17,032 nt of DNA from RUG11462 sp036308645 (GTDB lineage: Bacteria > Bacillota > Clostridia > Oscillospirales > Acutalibacteraceae): NCBI GenBank assembly GCA_036308645.1, contig JAXJVH010000031.1, positions 1 through 17,032 of the forward strand, given 5' to 3'. The position numbers and the translations under genes are program-made. The first letter of the stretch is position 1, and every line of letters starts with the position of its first letter. Shown piece by piece: positions 1 through 6,856 of the stretch. The notes below the pieces were generated by a model. The model was not told the origin of the DNA and ran no database searches. It saw nothing but the letters and a program-made list of their open reading frames with translations.

Positions 1-19
1 TATTATTTAAGTGACTCAT
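1..19 (-). CDS. 5' end of an IS30-like transposase gene (runs off the left edge)
   Basis: On the minus strand an ATG at 19-17 opens a frame reading MSHLNN before the window ends. A GGAG ribosome site lies 8 nt upstream, a good promoter lies further upstream, and the whole block ends at 117 in a sequence that matches, inverted, the end of the transposase-like fragment at the right edge. That arrangement (terminal repeat, promoter, short leader, start) is what the left end of an insertion sequence looks like. The family call (IS30-like) rests on the right-edge C-terminal fragment and on the repeat length, not on these six residues. Confidence 0.55.
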
Positions 20-85
20 ATTGATATCTCCAATCATGTTTAGTTTGATCACTTAACATTATACCAGAGATGTCTTTATGAGTCA
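12..85 (-). promoter_or_regulatory. Read-through hairpin masking the transposase start
   Basis: Bases 12-30 and 67-85 form a 19-nt inverted repeat: 9 pairs (TGACTCATA), a 2x2 internal loop, then 8 pairs with one wobble. On minus-strand RNA one arm covers the GGAG site and the ATG. The other arm lies upstream of the predicted transcription start near 51, so only transcripts entering from outside the element would contain both arms. Several insertion sequences are known to use such hairpins to avoid activation by neighbouring promoters. A second inverted repeat, TTAAGTGA/TCACTTAA (7-14 and 49-56), lies within or at the edge of the native transcript. Confidence 0.5.
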
Positions 86-86
86 T
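58..86 (-). promoter_or_regulatory. Promoter of the left-edge transposase
   Basis: Minus-strand -35 ATGACT (86-81) and -10 TATAAT (63-58) are separated by exactly 17 nt and point leftward to the ATG at 19. Transcription should begin near 51, leaving a leader of about 32 nt. Inferred from consensus match only. Confidence 0.65.
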
Positions 87-87
87 C

Positions 88-117
88 TTTTTTTGGTCAT
101 TTTATTTTACAACTTAT
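88..117. repeat. Terminal inverted repeat of the left IS30-like element
   Basis: Read inward on the minus strand from 117, this 30-bp end matches the plus-strand sequence 16895-16924 at 24 of 30 positions; both begin ATAA and share the core ATAAAATG followed by CCA. Matching ends next to a transposase start (here) and a transposase stop (right edge) identify them as the two kinds of end of one IS family. The match stops at 117, which marks the element boundary. Confidence 0.7.
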
Positions 118-870
118 CTGAAAAATTACAGTTTGCAGCTTTATTCGGTGAAAAATGCGCTTGATGAAGATTACGACGCAACGCTTAAAGCGATTTCGGA
201 TATGGGGTATGACGGAGTCGAATTCGCAGGGCAATACGGAGGTTACACCGGCAAAGAACTGAAAGAAAAACTCAGATTTTACGGATTAACGCCCGTTTCG
301 GCGCATTTAAGTTATGAGGAATTACAGAATAATTTTGATTATCACGCCGAAATGTTAAAAGATATGGGTTGTAAAATGATTGTTTGCCCGTACTTGAAAC
401 CCGAAACAATCGAAGATGCAGAAAAACTCGGCGAATGGCTTGTTAAAATTGCGGAAAAGTGCATAATGAACGGTTTTGAATTCGGCTATCATAATCACGC
501 GCATGAATTTGAAGTTAGTGACGAAAACTCGAACACCGCTTTTGATATTATGATGGATATAGGCGACCCGCTTGTGCTTACGGAACTTGACCTCGGCTGG
601 ATTGCAAAGGCAGGCAAAAATCCCGATGAATATATAAGAAAATATGCGGGCCGAGTAACTTATCTTCATTTGAAACAGTTTAAGCCTAATGCTGACGGCG
701 AAGATAAAATTTCCACTTTGTCAAATGGCATTTTAGATGTCAAAAGTGCAATAAAAACAGGAAAACTTATGGGTTGCGAGCATTTTATTGTTGAGCAGGA
801 CGTGCCGGAAACCGACGAACTTTCGGACGCAAAAGCCAATATTGAGTATTTAAAGAGTTTAAAAGTATAA
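118..870 (+). CDS. Sugar phosphate isomerase/epimerase (xylose isomerase-like TIM barrel), start codon region disrupted
   Basis: The protein belongs to the AP-endonuclease-2/xylose-isomerase-like TIM-barrel family. These are metal-dependent enzymes that isomerise or epimerise sugars and inositol derivatives in the cytoplasm. Visible family signatures in order are QLYSV at the first strand, GYDGVEFAG, VSAHL, GYHNHAHEFE, LTELDLGWIAKAG, YLHLKQF and VEQDVPE near the end; the Glu, Asp and His residues in these blocks are the usual metal ligands. Length, about 245-250 aa, is normal to slightly short. No ATG is present: the frame opens at CTG 118 (LKNYSLQLYSV), directly after the IS boundary at 117, and the first conventional alternative is TTG at 133 inside the first beta strand. 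No ribosome site precedes either. The native ATG and promoter were probably displaced by the insertion, so expression is doubtful. Exact substrate unknown. Confidence 0.8.
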   Translation: MKNYSLQLYSVKNALDEDYDATLKAISDMGYDGVEFAGQYGGYTGKELKEKLRFYGLTPVSAHLSYEELQNNFDYHAEMLKDMGCKMIVCPYLKPETIEDAEKLGEWLVKIAEKCIMNGFEFGYHNHAHEFEVSDENSNTAFDIMMDIGDPLVLTELDLGWIAKAGKNPDEYIRKYAGRVTYLHLKQFKPNADGEDKISTLSNGILDVKSAIKTGKLMGCEHFIVEQDVPETDELSDAKANIEYLKSLKV

Positions 871-1108
871 AAAGGTATTGTAAAAAATTAATATACTTTC
901 ATCATTTTTGTTTGATTTTGTAGGGGCGACGACCTCGGCGTGCCGTTGGAATGTCTATGTTTATCCCTCATCCGTCTTTTCCTGTGGCTTGCCACCTTCC
1001 CATAAAGGCGAAGGCTTTTTGTTATCAATAATTTCATCTACATTCGTATGGGCGACCCTGTGTGGTCGCCCGTTTGTCATATTACCAACAATCTTTTTTG
1101 AAAACAAC
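871..1108. other. Spacer with degenerate GC-rich hairpin repeats
   Basis: No convincing gene lies in this spacer downstream of the isomerase. It contains a perfect 8-bp stem GGGCGACC/GGTCGCCC (1050-1057 and 1064-1071, loop CTGTGT). A second GGGGCGAC-containing stretch is near 923-945. A block around 968-1020 (CCCTCATCCGTC, then GCCACCTTCCC and GCGAAGGCTTTTT) resembles, from memory, another dispersed repeat of Clostridia genomes. The open frames crossing it are rich in Ser, Pro, Cys and Phe and have no homologue I recognise. Confidence 0.5.
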
Positions 1109-1148
1109 AACGGGGTGTATCTACTGTGTGATACACCCCGTTTTATCG
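1109..1148. terminator. Strong rho-independent terminator
   Basis: A perfect 13-bp stem (1109-1121 with 1130-1142; AACGGGGTGTATC and its complement) with an 8-nt loop is followed by TTTTAT on the plus strand. On the minus strand the downstream run is TTGTTTTC then six more A:T pairs, so it may also end the leftward ABC operon. In that case the MITE at 1162-1360 has separated the ATPase stop codon from its terminator by about 230 bp. Confidence 0.75.
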
Positions 1149-1161
1149 ATTTATTTAAGTT

Positions 1162-1360
1162 GGTTCTATTCCCAATGCTGGGATTTCAACACTTATTGCC
1201 TCCCTCTGACGAGGGAGGTGGCACGGCTTTGCCGTGTCGGAGGGAGAGAAAGAATAAAGATAGATATATACTTTGGCTTTTCTCTCCCTCAGTCTCGCTT
1301 CGCTCGACAGTTCCCTCGTCAGAGGGAGCCAATCTACACCCCAACTTTTGCAAAAGAACC
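1162..1360 (-). mobile_element. 199-bp MITE, copy 1
   Basis: The ends GGTTCT and AGAACC begin imperfect terminal inverted repeats of about 26 bp. The element is flanked by identical 8-bp direct repeats TTTAAGTT (1154-1161 and 1361-1368), the mark of a transposition event. Inside are stacked palindromes: CTCCCTC/GAGGGAG around GTCA at both sides, CACGGC/GCCGTG, and a GTCGAGCG/CGCTTCGC-type stem. There is no coding capacity. It is the reverse complement of copy 2 (9857-10055), with about 11 differences over 199 bp by eye. It lies 8 bp beyond the stop codon of the leftward ATPase gene. Confidence 0.8.
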
Positions 1361-1375
1361 TTTAAGTTTTAAAAA

Positions 1376-2170
1376 TTAAGACAACATCGCTCTGTCGTTG
1401 GCAAATTCTTTACCGCTTGCTTGTGCAAAAAGTCCGAGAAGATGCTCAACGGTGAGTTTTTTCTTTTCTTCGCCCTCCACATCAATGATGATTTTTCCTT
1501 CGTGCATCATAATAAGACGGTTGCCGTGTGCTATAGCGTCTTTCATATTATGAGTAATCATCAATGTTGTGAGTTTGTTTTCTTCAACTATTTTATCGGT
1601 TATCTCCAAAACCTTTGCGGCTGTTTTCGGGTCGAGCGCCGCAGTATGCTCGTCAAGAAGCAGTAATTTAGGACTTTTAAGCGAAGCCATAAGCAGAGTA
1701 ATAGCCTGACGCTGACCGCCCGAAAGAAGTCCTACCTTTGTGGTAATTCTGTCTTCAAGTCCAAGGTCAAGATTTTTGAGCATTTGTCTGTACTGCTCGT
1801 GTTCTGACTTTTTAACCCACCATTTCAAACCTCTGCGAGTACCTCTGCGCTGTGCCAATGCCAAATTTTCATCAATTTGCATATCAGCCGCAGTACCCAT
1901 CATAGGGTCTTGAAAAACTCGTCCTAAAAATTTTGCTCGTTTGTATTCGGGCATATTTGTAACGTCGATACCGTCGATTACAATATTACCGCAATCAGGT
2001 TTCCAAACGCCCGAAATAGCGTTAAGCATAGTTGATTTACCTGCGCCGTTTCCGCCGATTACCGTAACAAAATCGCCGTCGCGCAGCGTGAGATTTAAAC
2101 CGTTAAGTGCAACCTTTTCATTTACCGTTCCCGCATTAAAGGTTTTTGTAATGTTTTTAATTTCAAGCAT
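1376..2170 (-). CDS. ABC transporter ATP-binding protein (TrpX/BPD_transp_2-type importer)
   Basis: This is the cytoplasmic ATPase that powers import with the permease and lipoprotein encoded upstream. From ATG 2170 it is 264 aa. Visible motifs are Walker A GGNGAGKST at residues 39-47, Q-loop Gln87 in VFQDP, signature LSGGQ at 149-153, Walker B LLLLDE at 169-174 followed by HTAALD, and the switch His207 in MITHN. The ATG at 2170 is preferred to an upstream in-frame start because a GGGGG ribosome site precedes it at 8 nt and MLEIKNITKTF is the usual family N-terminus. The start overlaps the permease stop by 8 bp, implying translational coupling. The DEHTAALDP form of Walker B is common in ATPases partnered with PF04392 binding proteins. 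The substrate is not readable from the sequence. Confidence 0.92.
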   Translation of the reverse strand: MLEIKNITKTFNAGTVNEKVALNGLNLTLRDGDFVTVIGGNGAGKSTMLNAISGVWKPDCGNIVIDGIDVTNMPEYKRAKFLGRVFQDPMMGTAADMQIDENLALAQRRGTRRGLKWWVKKSEHEQYRQMLKNLDLGLEDRITTKVGLLSGGQRQAITLLMASLKSPKLLLLDEHTAALDPKTAAKVLEITDKIVEENKLTTLMITHNMKDAIAHGNRLIMMHEGKIIIDVEGEEKKKLTVEHLLGLFAQASGKEFANDRAMLS

Positions 2171-3062
2171 TTTTGCGGCCCCCTTTTGCGTTTGAAAAAT
2201 ATTTCTTCTTCCAATAAGGAACTGCAAGGAATACTGCAACTACGATTGCCGAAAGCATCTTTAACAAGTCGGCGTCGAGTCCCAAGAAGATAACCGTTTG
2301 ATAAACGAAGTAGTAAATAACGCCGCCGAGTATTACACCGATAAGGCGAACGCATAAATTCTTCGAAATAAGCGAAACAACCGCCTCGCCGATAATTACT
2401 GCCGCAAGGCCGATAACGATAGCGCCTTTTCCCATATTAAGATCGGCAAATCCCTGATACTGTGAAAGCAAAGCGCCCGATAACGCTACGATGCCGTTTG
2501 AAAGAGTAAGTCCCAAAATTTTTGTAAAATCGGTATTAATGCCCTGCGCACGGCTCATATTGATGTTATTACCCGTAGCCCTTACGGAAGCGCCGAGTTC
2601 TGTGCCGAAGAAAAGATAAAGCGCCGCAATAATTACCGCTACGAAAGCCAAAAGCACCAAAATGGATTTAACGGTGTCAATCTGCGCTAAAAGCAGGCTG
2701 TATTTAGTATTAGGAAGCGCAATATTCGCTTTTCCCATTATTTTCAGGTTTACCGACCATAAAATAAGTTGGGTAAGAATACCGGCTAAAATAGCGGGAA
2801 TTCCCATAAAAGTATGTAAAATACCGGTTACAAATCCCGCTAAAAGTCCTGCAATAAGCGCTATGGCTAAACTTAACCAAATATTAACTCCGTTTGTAAC
2901 CAAAACCGCGCAAACTGCACCGCCTGTGCAGATAGAGCCATCGACCGTAAGGTCGGCAACATCGAGAATTTTATATGTAATATAAACGCCGACCGCCATA
3001 ATGCCCCAAATCATACCTTGGGCGGCGGCGCCCGGAAGGGCGGAAAGCCAATTTAAAAACAT
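2163..3062 (-). CDS. ABC transporter permease (BPD_transp_2 family)
   Basis: An integral membrane permease of 299 aa, almost entirely hydrophobic with about eight to nine predicted spans. It belongs to the family that includes branched-chain amino acid (LivH/M) and ribose permeases and the TrpY-type permeases. Family-like blocks include the N-terminal ILDVADLTVDGSICTGGAV loop, the middle GNNINMSRAQGINTD segment and GLAAVIIGEAVV. I place the start at ATG 3062 (MFLNWLSAL) because AAAGG precedes it by 9 nt; the longer frame to 3110 would begin inside an intercistronic hairpin and add a charged, non-family extension. The gene follows the binding-protein gene by 85 bp and overlaps the ATPase gene, so the three form one operon. 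It acts in the cytoplasmic membrane as the translocation pore. Confidence 0.9.
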   Translation of the reverse strand: MFLNWLSALPGAAAQGMIWGIMAVGVYITYKILDVADLTVDGSICTGGAVCAVLVTNGVNIWLSLAIALIAGLLAGFVTGILHTFMGIPAILAGILTQLILWSVNLKIMGKANIALPNTKYSLLLAQIDTVKSILVLLAFVAVIIAALYLFFGTELGASVRATGNNINMSRAQGINTDFTKILGLTLSNGIVALSGALLSQYQGFADLNMGKGAIVIGLAAVIIGEAVVSLISKNLCVRLIGVILGGVIYYFVYQTVIFLGLDADLLKMLSAIVVAVFLAVPYWKKKYFSNAKGGRKNA

Positions 3063-3090
3063 TTGTCCATACCTTTCATTATATGATAAG

Positions 3091-3117
3091 GAAGTCCTTG
3101 AGTCGCTCAAGGACTTC
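3091..3117. promoter_or_regulatory. Intercistronic hairpin between binding-protein and permease genes
   Basis: A perfect 12-bp stem (GAAGTCCTTGAG with its complement) and a 3-nt loop sit in the 85-bp gap. In the direction of transcription (minus) no T-run follows, so it is more likely an mRNA stabiliser or weak attenuator that favours the binding-protein message than a full terminator. On the plus strand it is followed by GCTTTTT. Confidence 0.6.
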
Positions 3118-3147
3118 GCTTTTTAAAAATATCAAACTAAACCTAAA

Positions 3148-4158
3148 TTAGTCGGCGATTGCAACGTAGCCTGCTTCTTCGAGTTTTGCTGTGTCGATAC
3201 CGAGTTCTTCGCAGTTTGTTTTGTTGTATTTTTTCTCAAAATTATCTGCGTAAGCGATTTCCATTTCGCTAACCTTTTTCTCGCCTTTTAAAATCTCGGC
3301 AGCCATTTCGCCTGTTTTTACGCCGAGGTCATAGTAACTGATAGAAAGTGTAGCAACGCCACAACCTTTGCAGATACCTTTTTCACCTGCGATAATAGGT
3401 GTTTTTGTAGGAAGAACAGCGCCGTTAATAGCCTCTGTGCAAGAAGCGGCTGTGTTATCTGTAGGAATATAAATTACATCTGAATCTGCGGCTGCTGCTT
3501 TTGCAACAGAAGCAACGTCGTTTGAATCAGAGAATGGGAAGTCTTTACATTCAACGCCTTTTGCAGTAAGATATTCGGTAACTTTCTTTACCTGATAAGC
3601 AGAGTTTGCTTCAGCCGAGCAATAAAGAAGACCAACTTTTTTTGCCGTAGGAACGATATCCAAAATCATATCTGCCTGTTTATCAAGCGGAGCGAGGTCA
3701 GAAGTACCCGAAACGTTTGTGCCTACAAGACCGTTAAAGTTGTCAATTTCTAATGCTGTGCCGTATTCGGTAACAGATGTGCCGAGTACCGGAATTTTAT
3801 TTGTGCCGTTTGCGGCAGCCTGCAAAGCAGGAGTTGCATTAGCCATAATAAGGTCAACGTTCTTTGTTACAAAGTCGTTGATAATAGTGGTACAAGCAGT
3901 AGCGTCGCTCTGTGCGTTCTGTTCAACAAATTCAACTTTATCTTCGCCGAGCGCTTTTACAAGCGCTTCTTTAAAGCCTTTTGTAGCGGCGTCAAGAGCG
4001 TCGTGAGGAACAAGTTGACAAATACCTACTGTATATTTATCAGCGGTGTTGTCGCCTGTTGTATCAGCGGTATCGGCTTTATCGCCACAGGCTGAAAAGG
4101 TGAAAAGACAAGTTGCAAGCATTGCAACCGCCAAAACGATTGATAGAATTTTTTTCAT
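3148..4158 (-). CDS. ABC transporter substrate-binding lipoprotein (PF04392, TrpX-like)
   Basis: A membrane-anchored extracytoplasmic solute receptor of 336 aa. It starts with a lipoprotein signal peptide: KK, a hydrophobic core, then lipobox FSAC with the lipidated Cys at residue 24, followed by an acidic Thr/Asp linker. The mature part shows the two-lobe PF04392 pattern: VGICQLVPHDALDAATKGF at the first strand, DLIMANATPALQAA, IPVLGTSVTEY, a second lobe beginning KKVGLLYCSAEANS, DVIYIPTDNTAAS and the C-terminal LGVKTGEMAAEIL helix. Characterised relatives include TrpX of streptococci (Trp/Tyr uptake), but the ligand here cannot be read from sequence. AAGGAG precedes the ATG by 9 nt. It is first in the operon with the permease and ATPase genes and has its own strong promoter. 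Confidence 0.92.
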   Translation of the reverse strand: MKKILSIVLAVAMLATCLFTFSACGDKADTADTTGDNTADKYTVGICQLVPHDALDAATKGFKEALVKALGEDKVEFVEQNAQSDATACTTIINDFVTKNVDLIMANATPALQAAANGTNKIPVLGTSVTEYGTALEIDNFNGLVGTNVSGTSDLAPLDKQADMILDIVPTAKKVGLLYCSAEANSAYQVKKVTEYLTAKGVECKDFPFSDSNDVASVAKAAAADSDVIYIPTDNTAASCTEAINGAVLPTKTPIIAGEKGICKGCGVATLSISYYDLGVKTGEMAAEILKGEKKVSEMEIAYADNFEKKYNKTNCEELGIDTAKLEEAGYVAIAD

Positions 4159-4251
4159 ATTATTTATCTCCTTTTTTACGGAATTGTCAGTTCCGCTTTG
4201 TTCTATTTATATCCCAATCACGATCGGGAATAGTTTAAAAATTATAAGGTT

Positions 4252-4280
4252 ATTTTAACAGTATTTTATCGAGATGTCAA
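4252..4280 (-). promoter_or_regulatory. Promoter of the ABC transporter operon
   Basis: Minus-strand -35 TTGACA (4280-4275), 17-nt spacer, -10 TAAAAT (4257-4252). The leader of about 85 nt contains two small stems, CCCGAT/ATTGGG with loop CGTG and CGGAA/TTCCG. I see no T-box or other riboswitch. Confidence 0.8.
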
Positions 4281-4392
4281 GAAATTTTTTATGCAAATTG
4301 ATGAAATCAGCGAAAAAAATACTCATTTTAAACCGTCAAATATAAATGATAACGAGCTGCCGTATGATTTTTCGTTTATTATATAAAATGTA

Positions 4393-4420
4393 TTGACTTT
4401 TTTATAAGTTATAGTATATT
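4393..4420 (+). promoter_or_regulatory. Promoter of the transglutaminase-like lipoprotein gene
   Basis: Plus-strand TTGACT (4393-4398), 16-nt spacer, TATATT (4415-4420), divergent from the ABC operon promoter 113 bp away. The intergenic stretch is very AT-rich, so the exact -10 could be shifted by a few bases. Confidence 0.55.
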
Positions 4421-4474
4421 TAATATATAGCATAAACTTTATATAGTATAAACTTTTTAAAGGGGGGATGTTTA

Positions 4475-5515
4475 ATGAAAAAGTCGATTTTAGTTTTAAT
4501 TCTAACTGTATTGCTTGTTTTCAGCGGTTGCGGAATAAGTAATCCAAATCAAGATGAAAGCAAAATAAATACAACTGTGCCTGCGACAACCGAGTTTAAA
4601 GCGATAGAAAAAATAAACCATTATGTGCTTAATACCGATGCCCAAAAATGTGCGTCAAACAAAGTTAAAAAAATTTATAAAAAATTAGTTGACGCTGTTT
4701 ACAAAAGGCAAGAAAAAATATACCTCTCAAAAAGTTATGATGATAACCTTTATGCTTTAATCATTTTAAGAAGCAATCCCGCTTATTTTGTTGTTAAAGA
4801 AACTTCTTTTTTCAACAATCATCAATCTATAAAAATGTATTATAAATATAAAAAGCCGGAGCATGATGATATTCTTGATTTTATGGACGAAGAATATCTT
4901 AACATTTTAAATGAGATAATTATGCCGGAGGCTAACGAACTTGATAAGGTTTTGGCGGTTTATCGCTATTTTTCAAGCCGAATTGAGTATGATTATGACT
5001 GGCTTGACGGCTTAAATACCACCGATGAAAAATATCTTTATCCGGATATAAGTGTTTACGAGGCGCTTAAAACGAATAAAGGCGTTTGCCACAGTTATTC
5101 TTATCTTTGCCACTATGCTTACCAACAATTAGGTATCAACAGTTTTTGCGTTACAGGCGATATGTTGGACGGCAGCGGCGAACACATGTGGCTTTTAGTT
5201 GAAATTTACGGAAAATATTATCATATCGACCCTGCTTGGGACAGAGGAGAAGACGAACAGGTGGGACTTCGATACTTCGGTTTGACAGATGAAGAAAGAG
5301 CAAATGATTTAACTATTGACTATTACATTGAAATTGATACGAATTTCGGCGAAGTTTCCTGCACCGATACCGCTTTCAGCGAATTTCACGGTTCCGACGA
5401 ATTTGGCAACCCCGACATTATGGATTTTGTTTTTGATATAGAAGGCAGAATGTTAGTCACAAAATCACACGGCAAAGATGTTTGGTTTAATACTGATACA
5501 TTGAAGTTTGAATAA
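4475..5515 (+). CDS. Transglutaminase-like domain lipoprotein
   Basis: A predicted surface lipoprotein of 346 aa. The signal peptide ends in lipobox FSGC with the lipidated Cys at residue 19. A Lys-rich region of unknown fold covers about 45-150. A PF01841-type transglutaminase/protease-like core follows at about 155-260: the helix LDKVLAVYRYFSSRIEYDYD, then catalytic Cys205 in GVCHSYS, His237 in GEHMWLLVE and Asp252 in YHIDPAWD, the complete Cys-His-Asp triad. Related Firmicute proteins are thought to cleave or crosslink cell-surface peptides; no substrate can be named. The ribosome site AAAGGGGGG lies 7 nt before the ATG. Monocistronic: its own promoter upstream, and a tandem repeat plus terminator downstream. 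Confidence 0.85.
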   Translation: MKKSILVLILTVLLVFSGCGISNPNQDESKINTTVPATTEFKAIEKINHYVLNTDAQKCASNKVKKIYKKLVDAVYKRQEKIYLSKSYDDNLYALIILRSNPAYFVVKETSFFNNHQSIKMYYKYKKPEHDDILDFMDEEYLNILNEIIMPEANELDKVLAVYRYFSSRIEYDYDWLDGLNTTDEKYLYPDISVYEALKTNKGVCHSYSYLCHYAYQQLGINSFCVTGDMLDGSGEHMWLLVEIYGKYYHIDPAWDRGEDEQVGLRYFGLTDEERANDLTIDYYIEIDTNFGEVSCTDTAFSEFHGSDEFGNPDIMDFVFDIEGRMLVTKSHGKDVWFNTDTLKFE

Positions 5516-5585
5516 TTATGATAACAGCATTATGATAACAGCAATATGATAACAGTAATATGATAACAGTAATATGATAACAGTA
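5516..5585 (+). repeat. Five tandem copies of a 14-bp repeat
   Basis: Beginning at the base after the transglutaminase stop codon there are exactly five 14-bp units. Two read TTATGATAACAGCA and three read ATATGATAACAGTA, followed by a broken sixth beginning ATATGA. The unit is not a multiple of three and follows a stop, so it is non-coding. The array ends right at the terminator stem. Confidence 0.9.
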
Positions 5586-5590
5586 ATATG

Positions 5591-5625
5591 AAAAAGCCGC
5601 TTTCTTTCACGAAAGCGACTTTTTT
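5591..5625. terminator. Bidirectional terminator between convergent genes
   Basis: The stem AAAAAGCCGCTTTC/GAAAGCGACTTTTT (one mismatch, loop TTTCAC) has a T-run on either strand. It serves the transglutaminase gene from the left and the G5/3D gene from the right. Confidence 0.85.
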
Positions 5626-5648
5626 AAAACCAATCTAACTGTATAAAA

Positions 5649-6719
5649 TTAATCTAAAACGTAAATTTCGATAGTACGTCTGCCGAAGTTTATACAATCT
5701 CTTTCCGACCTCATATAAAGGTCGGCGAGCGTATTGCCCCAGGATACAAATCCGCCTGTGTCTTCAGCAGAAGCATAGCCGTAAATATATTTTCCGTCGG
5801 GAGTACGAACAAACAATTTTGTTCCGTAAGGAATTTGTTTCGGGTTTACCGCAATGTAGCCGGGTTTTACTCTTTTGCCGGTAGCGGTATGAGTTCCGCA
5901 GGAATAAGCCGAAGCAGTACCTGTAATTTTTCTTTTGTAATTAAGCGGAACGCCGTTTTTATCAAGCTTGAAGTCCTTGCTTGGAGTAAGTTGCGAAACA
6001 GTATTAAGCTGGCTGTATTTTTTGGCGTTTTTAACTGATTTTGAGTTTACCGAACGGCCGCTTTTTTCACTTCCGTAATATTTCGGAGCAGAAACAACAT
6101 CCACCGCTTTGTAACTGATGCTTTTTACGGTTTCGCTTTTCTTTTTGCCGTTTACATATTTAACCTGTACTGTTTTGTTAACAAGAACTTTGCCGTTTTT
6201 AGAAAGTTTTGATGTAGATTCTTTAGGATATTTCTTTTTAAATGCGCTGTAAGAAATCTTTTCGGTTACGGTTTTATTTTTATATTTTACTTCGTTAATG
6301 ATGATTTTCATACCGTTGTAAACGGGGTCTGAAAGTTTTGCGTTTACTTCATCATTGCTGCCTAAAGTTGTGTGGCATGCTACGAGCGCTTTTTTAACCG
6401 TTGCGTTTCTTACAATAACAATTTGAGGCTTGCCGCCGTGTTTAACAACGGTTACTTTGCATAAGCCTATTTTGTTGACTTCGGATTCATTTTCTTCTTT
6501 ATCGGCGGCAACGGTAGGAATTACTGCAGAAGTTTTTGCCGAAGCGTCTGATAAAGCAAGAACCGTGTTTGACGTGCTGTCAAATCTGCTTGATGAAATG
6601 CCGATGCTTGCAAGGGTGATAACCGCTGCAACAACGGCGCAAATTTTTTGATTGATTTTAAAAGATGATATTTTGCTTTCTGTTTCTTTTGCAAATTTTG
6701 CAAATTTGTTTCTTATCAT
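5649..6719 (-). CDS. G5 and 3D domain cell-wall protein (YabE/Rpf-like)
   Basis: A predicted secreted or membrane-tethered cell-wall enzyme of 356 aa. A hydrophobic segment at about residues 26-43 follows a basic N-terminus. A DUF348-type repeat spans about 87-143 (KVTVVKHGGKPQIVIVRNA ... NGMKIIINEV), a divergent G5-like stretch about 149-203 and a Lys/Ser-rich linker about 205-260. The C-terminal 3D double-psi-barrel domain covers 265-355, with AEDTGG (Asp320), ADLYM (Asp333) and the closing FGRRTIEIYVL. This order matches Firmicute YabE/Sps-type relatives of resuscitation-promoting factors, in which the 3D domain resembles lytic transglycosylase barrels. Only one DUF348 copy is evident, fewer than in YabE. 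The ATG at 6719 has AGGAGAG 4-5 nt upstream. Monocistronic, convergent with the transglutaminase gene, which may also act at the wall. Confidence 0.88.
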   Translation of the reverse strand: MIRNKFAKFAKETESKISSFKINQKICAVVAAVITLASIGISSSRFDSTSNTVLALSDASAKTSAVIPTVAADKEENESEVNKIGLCKVTVVKHGGKPQIVIVRNATVKKALVACHTTLGSNDEVNAKLSDPVYNGMKIIINEVKYKNKTVTEKISYSAFKKKYPKESTSKLSKNGKVLVNKTVQVKYVNGKKKSETVKSISYKAVDVVSAPKYYGSEKSGRSVNSKSVKNAKKYSQLNTVSQLTPSKDFKLDKNGVPLNYKRKITGTASAYSCGTHTATGKRVKPGYIAVNPKQIPYGTKLFVRTPDGKYIYGYASAEDTGGFVSWGNTLADLYMRSERDCINFGRRTIEIYVLD

Positions 6720-6827
6720 AATACTCTCCTATAAATTTAAGTGTTTTTTTGTTTTGGTTAAAAAATCGTAACTATTTTTTTCAAAGCCAGGACCTTTTCC
6801 ATAACATAATTTTGCACTCCGATAGTG

Positions 6828-6856
6828 ATTATATGCGATGTCTTGTCAAAAGTCAA
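6828..6856 (-). promoter_or_regulatory. Promoter of the G5/3D protein gene
   Basis: Minus-strand TTGACT (6856-6851), 17-nt spacer, perfect TATAAT (6833-6828). The untranslated leader is about 100 nt. Some G5/3D and other wall-enzyme genes carry a c-di-AMP riboswitch; I looked and do not see its conserved elements here. Confidence 0.8.

Noticed and set aside
1109..1142. Hairpin as part of the MITE
   Set aside because: It lies outside the 8-bp duplications that delimit the element and is absent from the other two copies.
908..1379. Open frames of 154 and 105 codons over the spacer and MITE copy 1
   Set aside because: They run through palindromic repeat DNA and a terminator, have no ribosome site and an odd composition rich in Ser, Pro, Arg and Cys.
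2171..2239. Longer N-terminus for the ATPase (start at 2239)
   Set aside because: It would overlap the permease C-terminus by 77 bp and adds sequence outside the family domain; the ATG at 2170 has a strong ribosome site.
4159..4250. T-box or other riboswitch controlling the ABC operon
   Set aside because: The leader is about 85 nt with only two short stems; no T-box sequence and no terminator before the first gene.
6720..6827. c-di-AMP (ydaO/yuaA) riboswitch ahead of the G5/3D gene
   Set aside because: The conserved junction elements are not visible in the leader of about 100 nt, which is also shorter than the usual aptamer plus expression platform.
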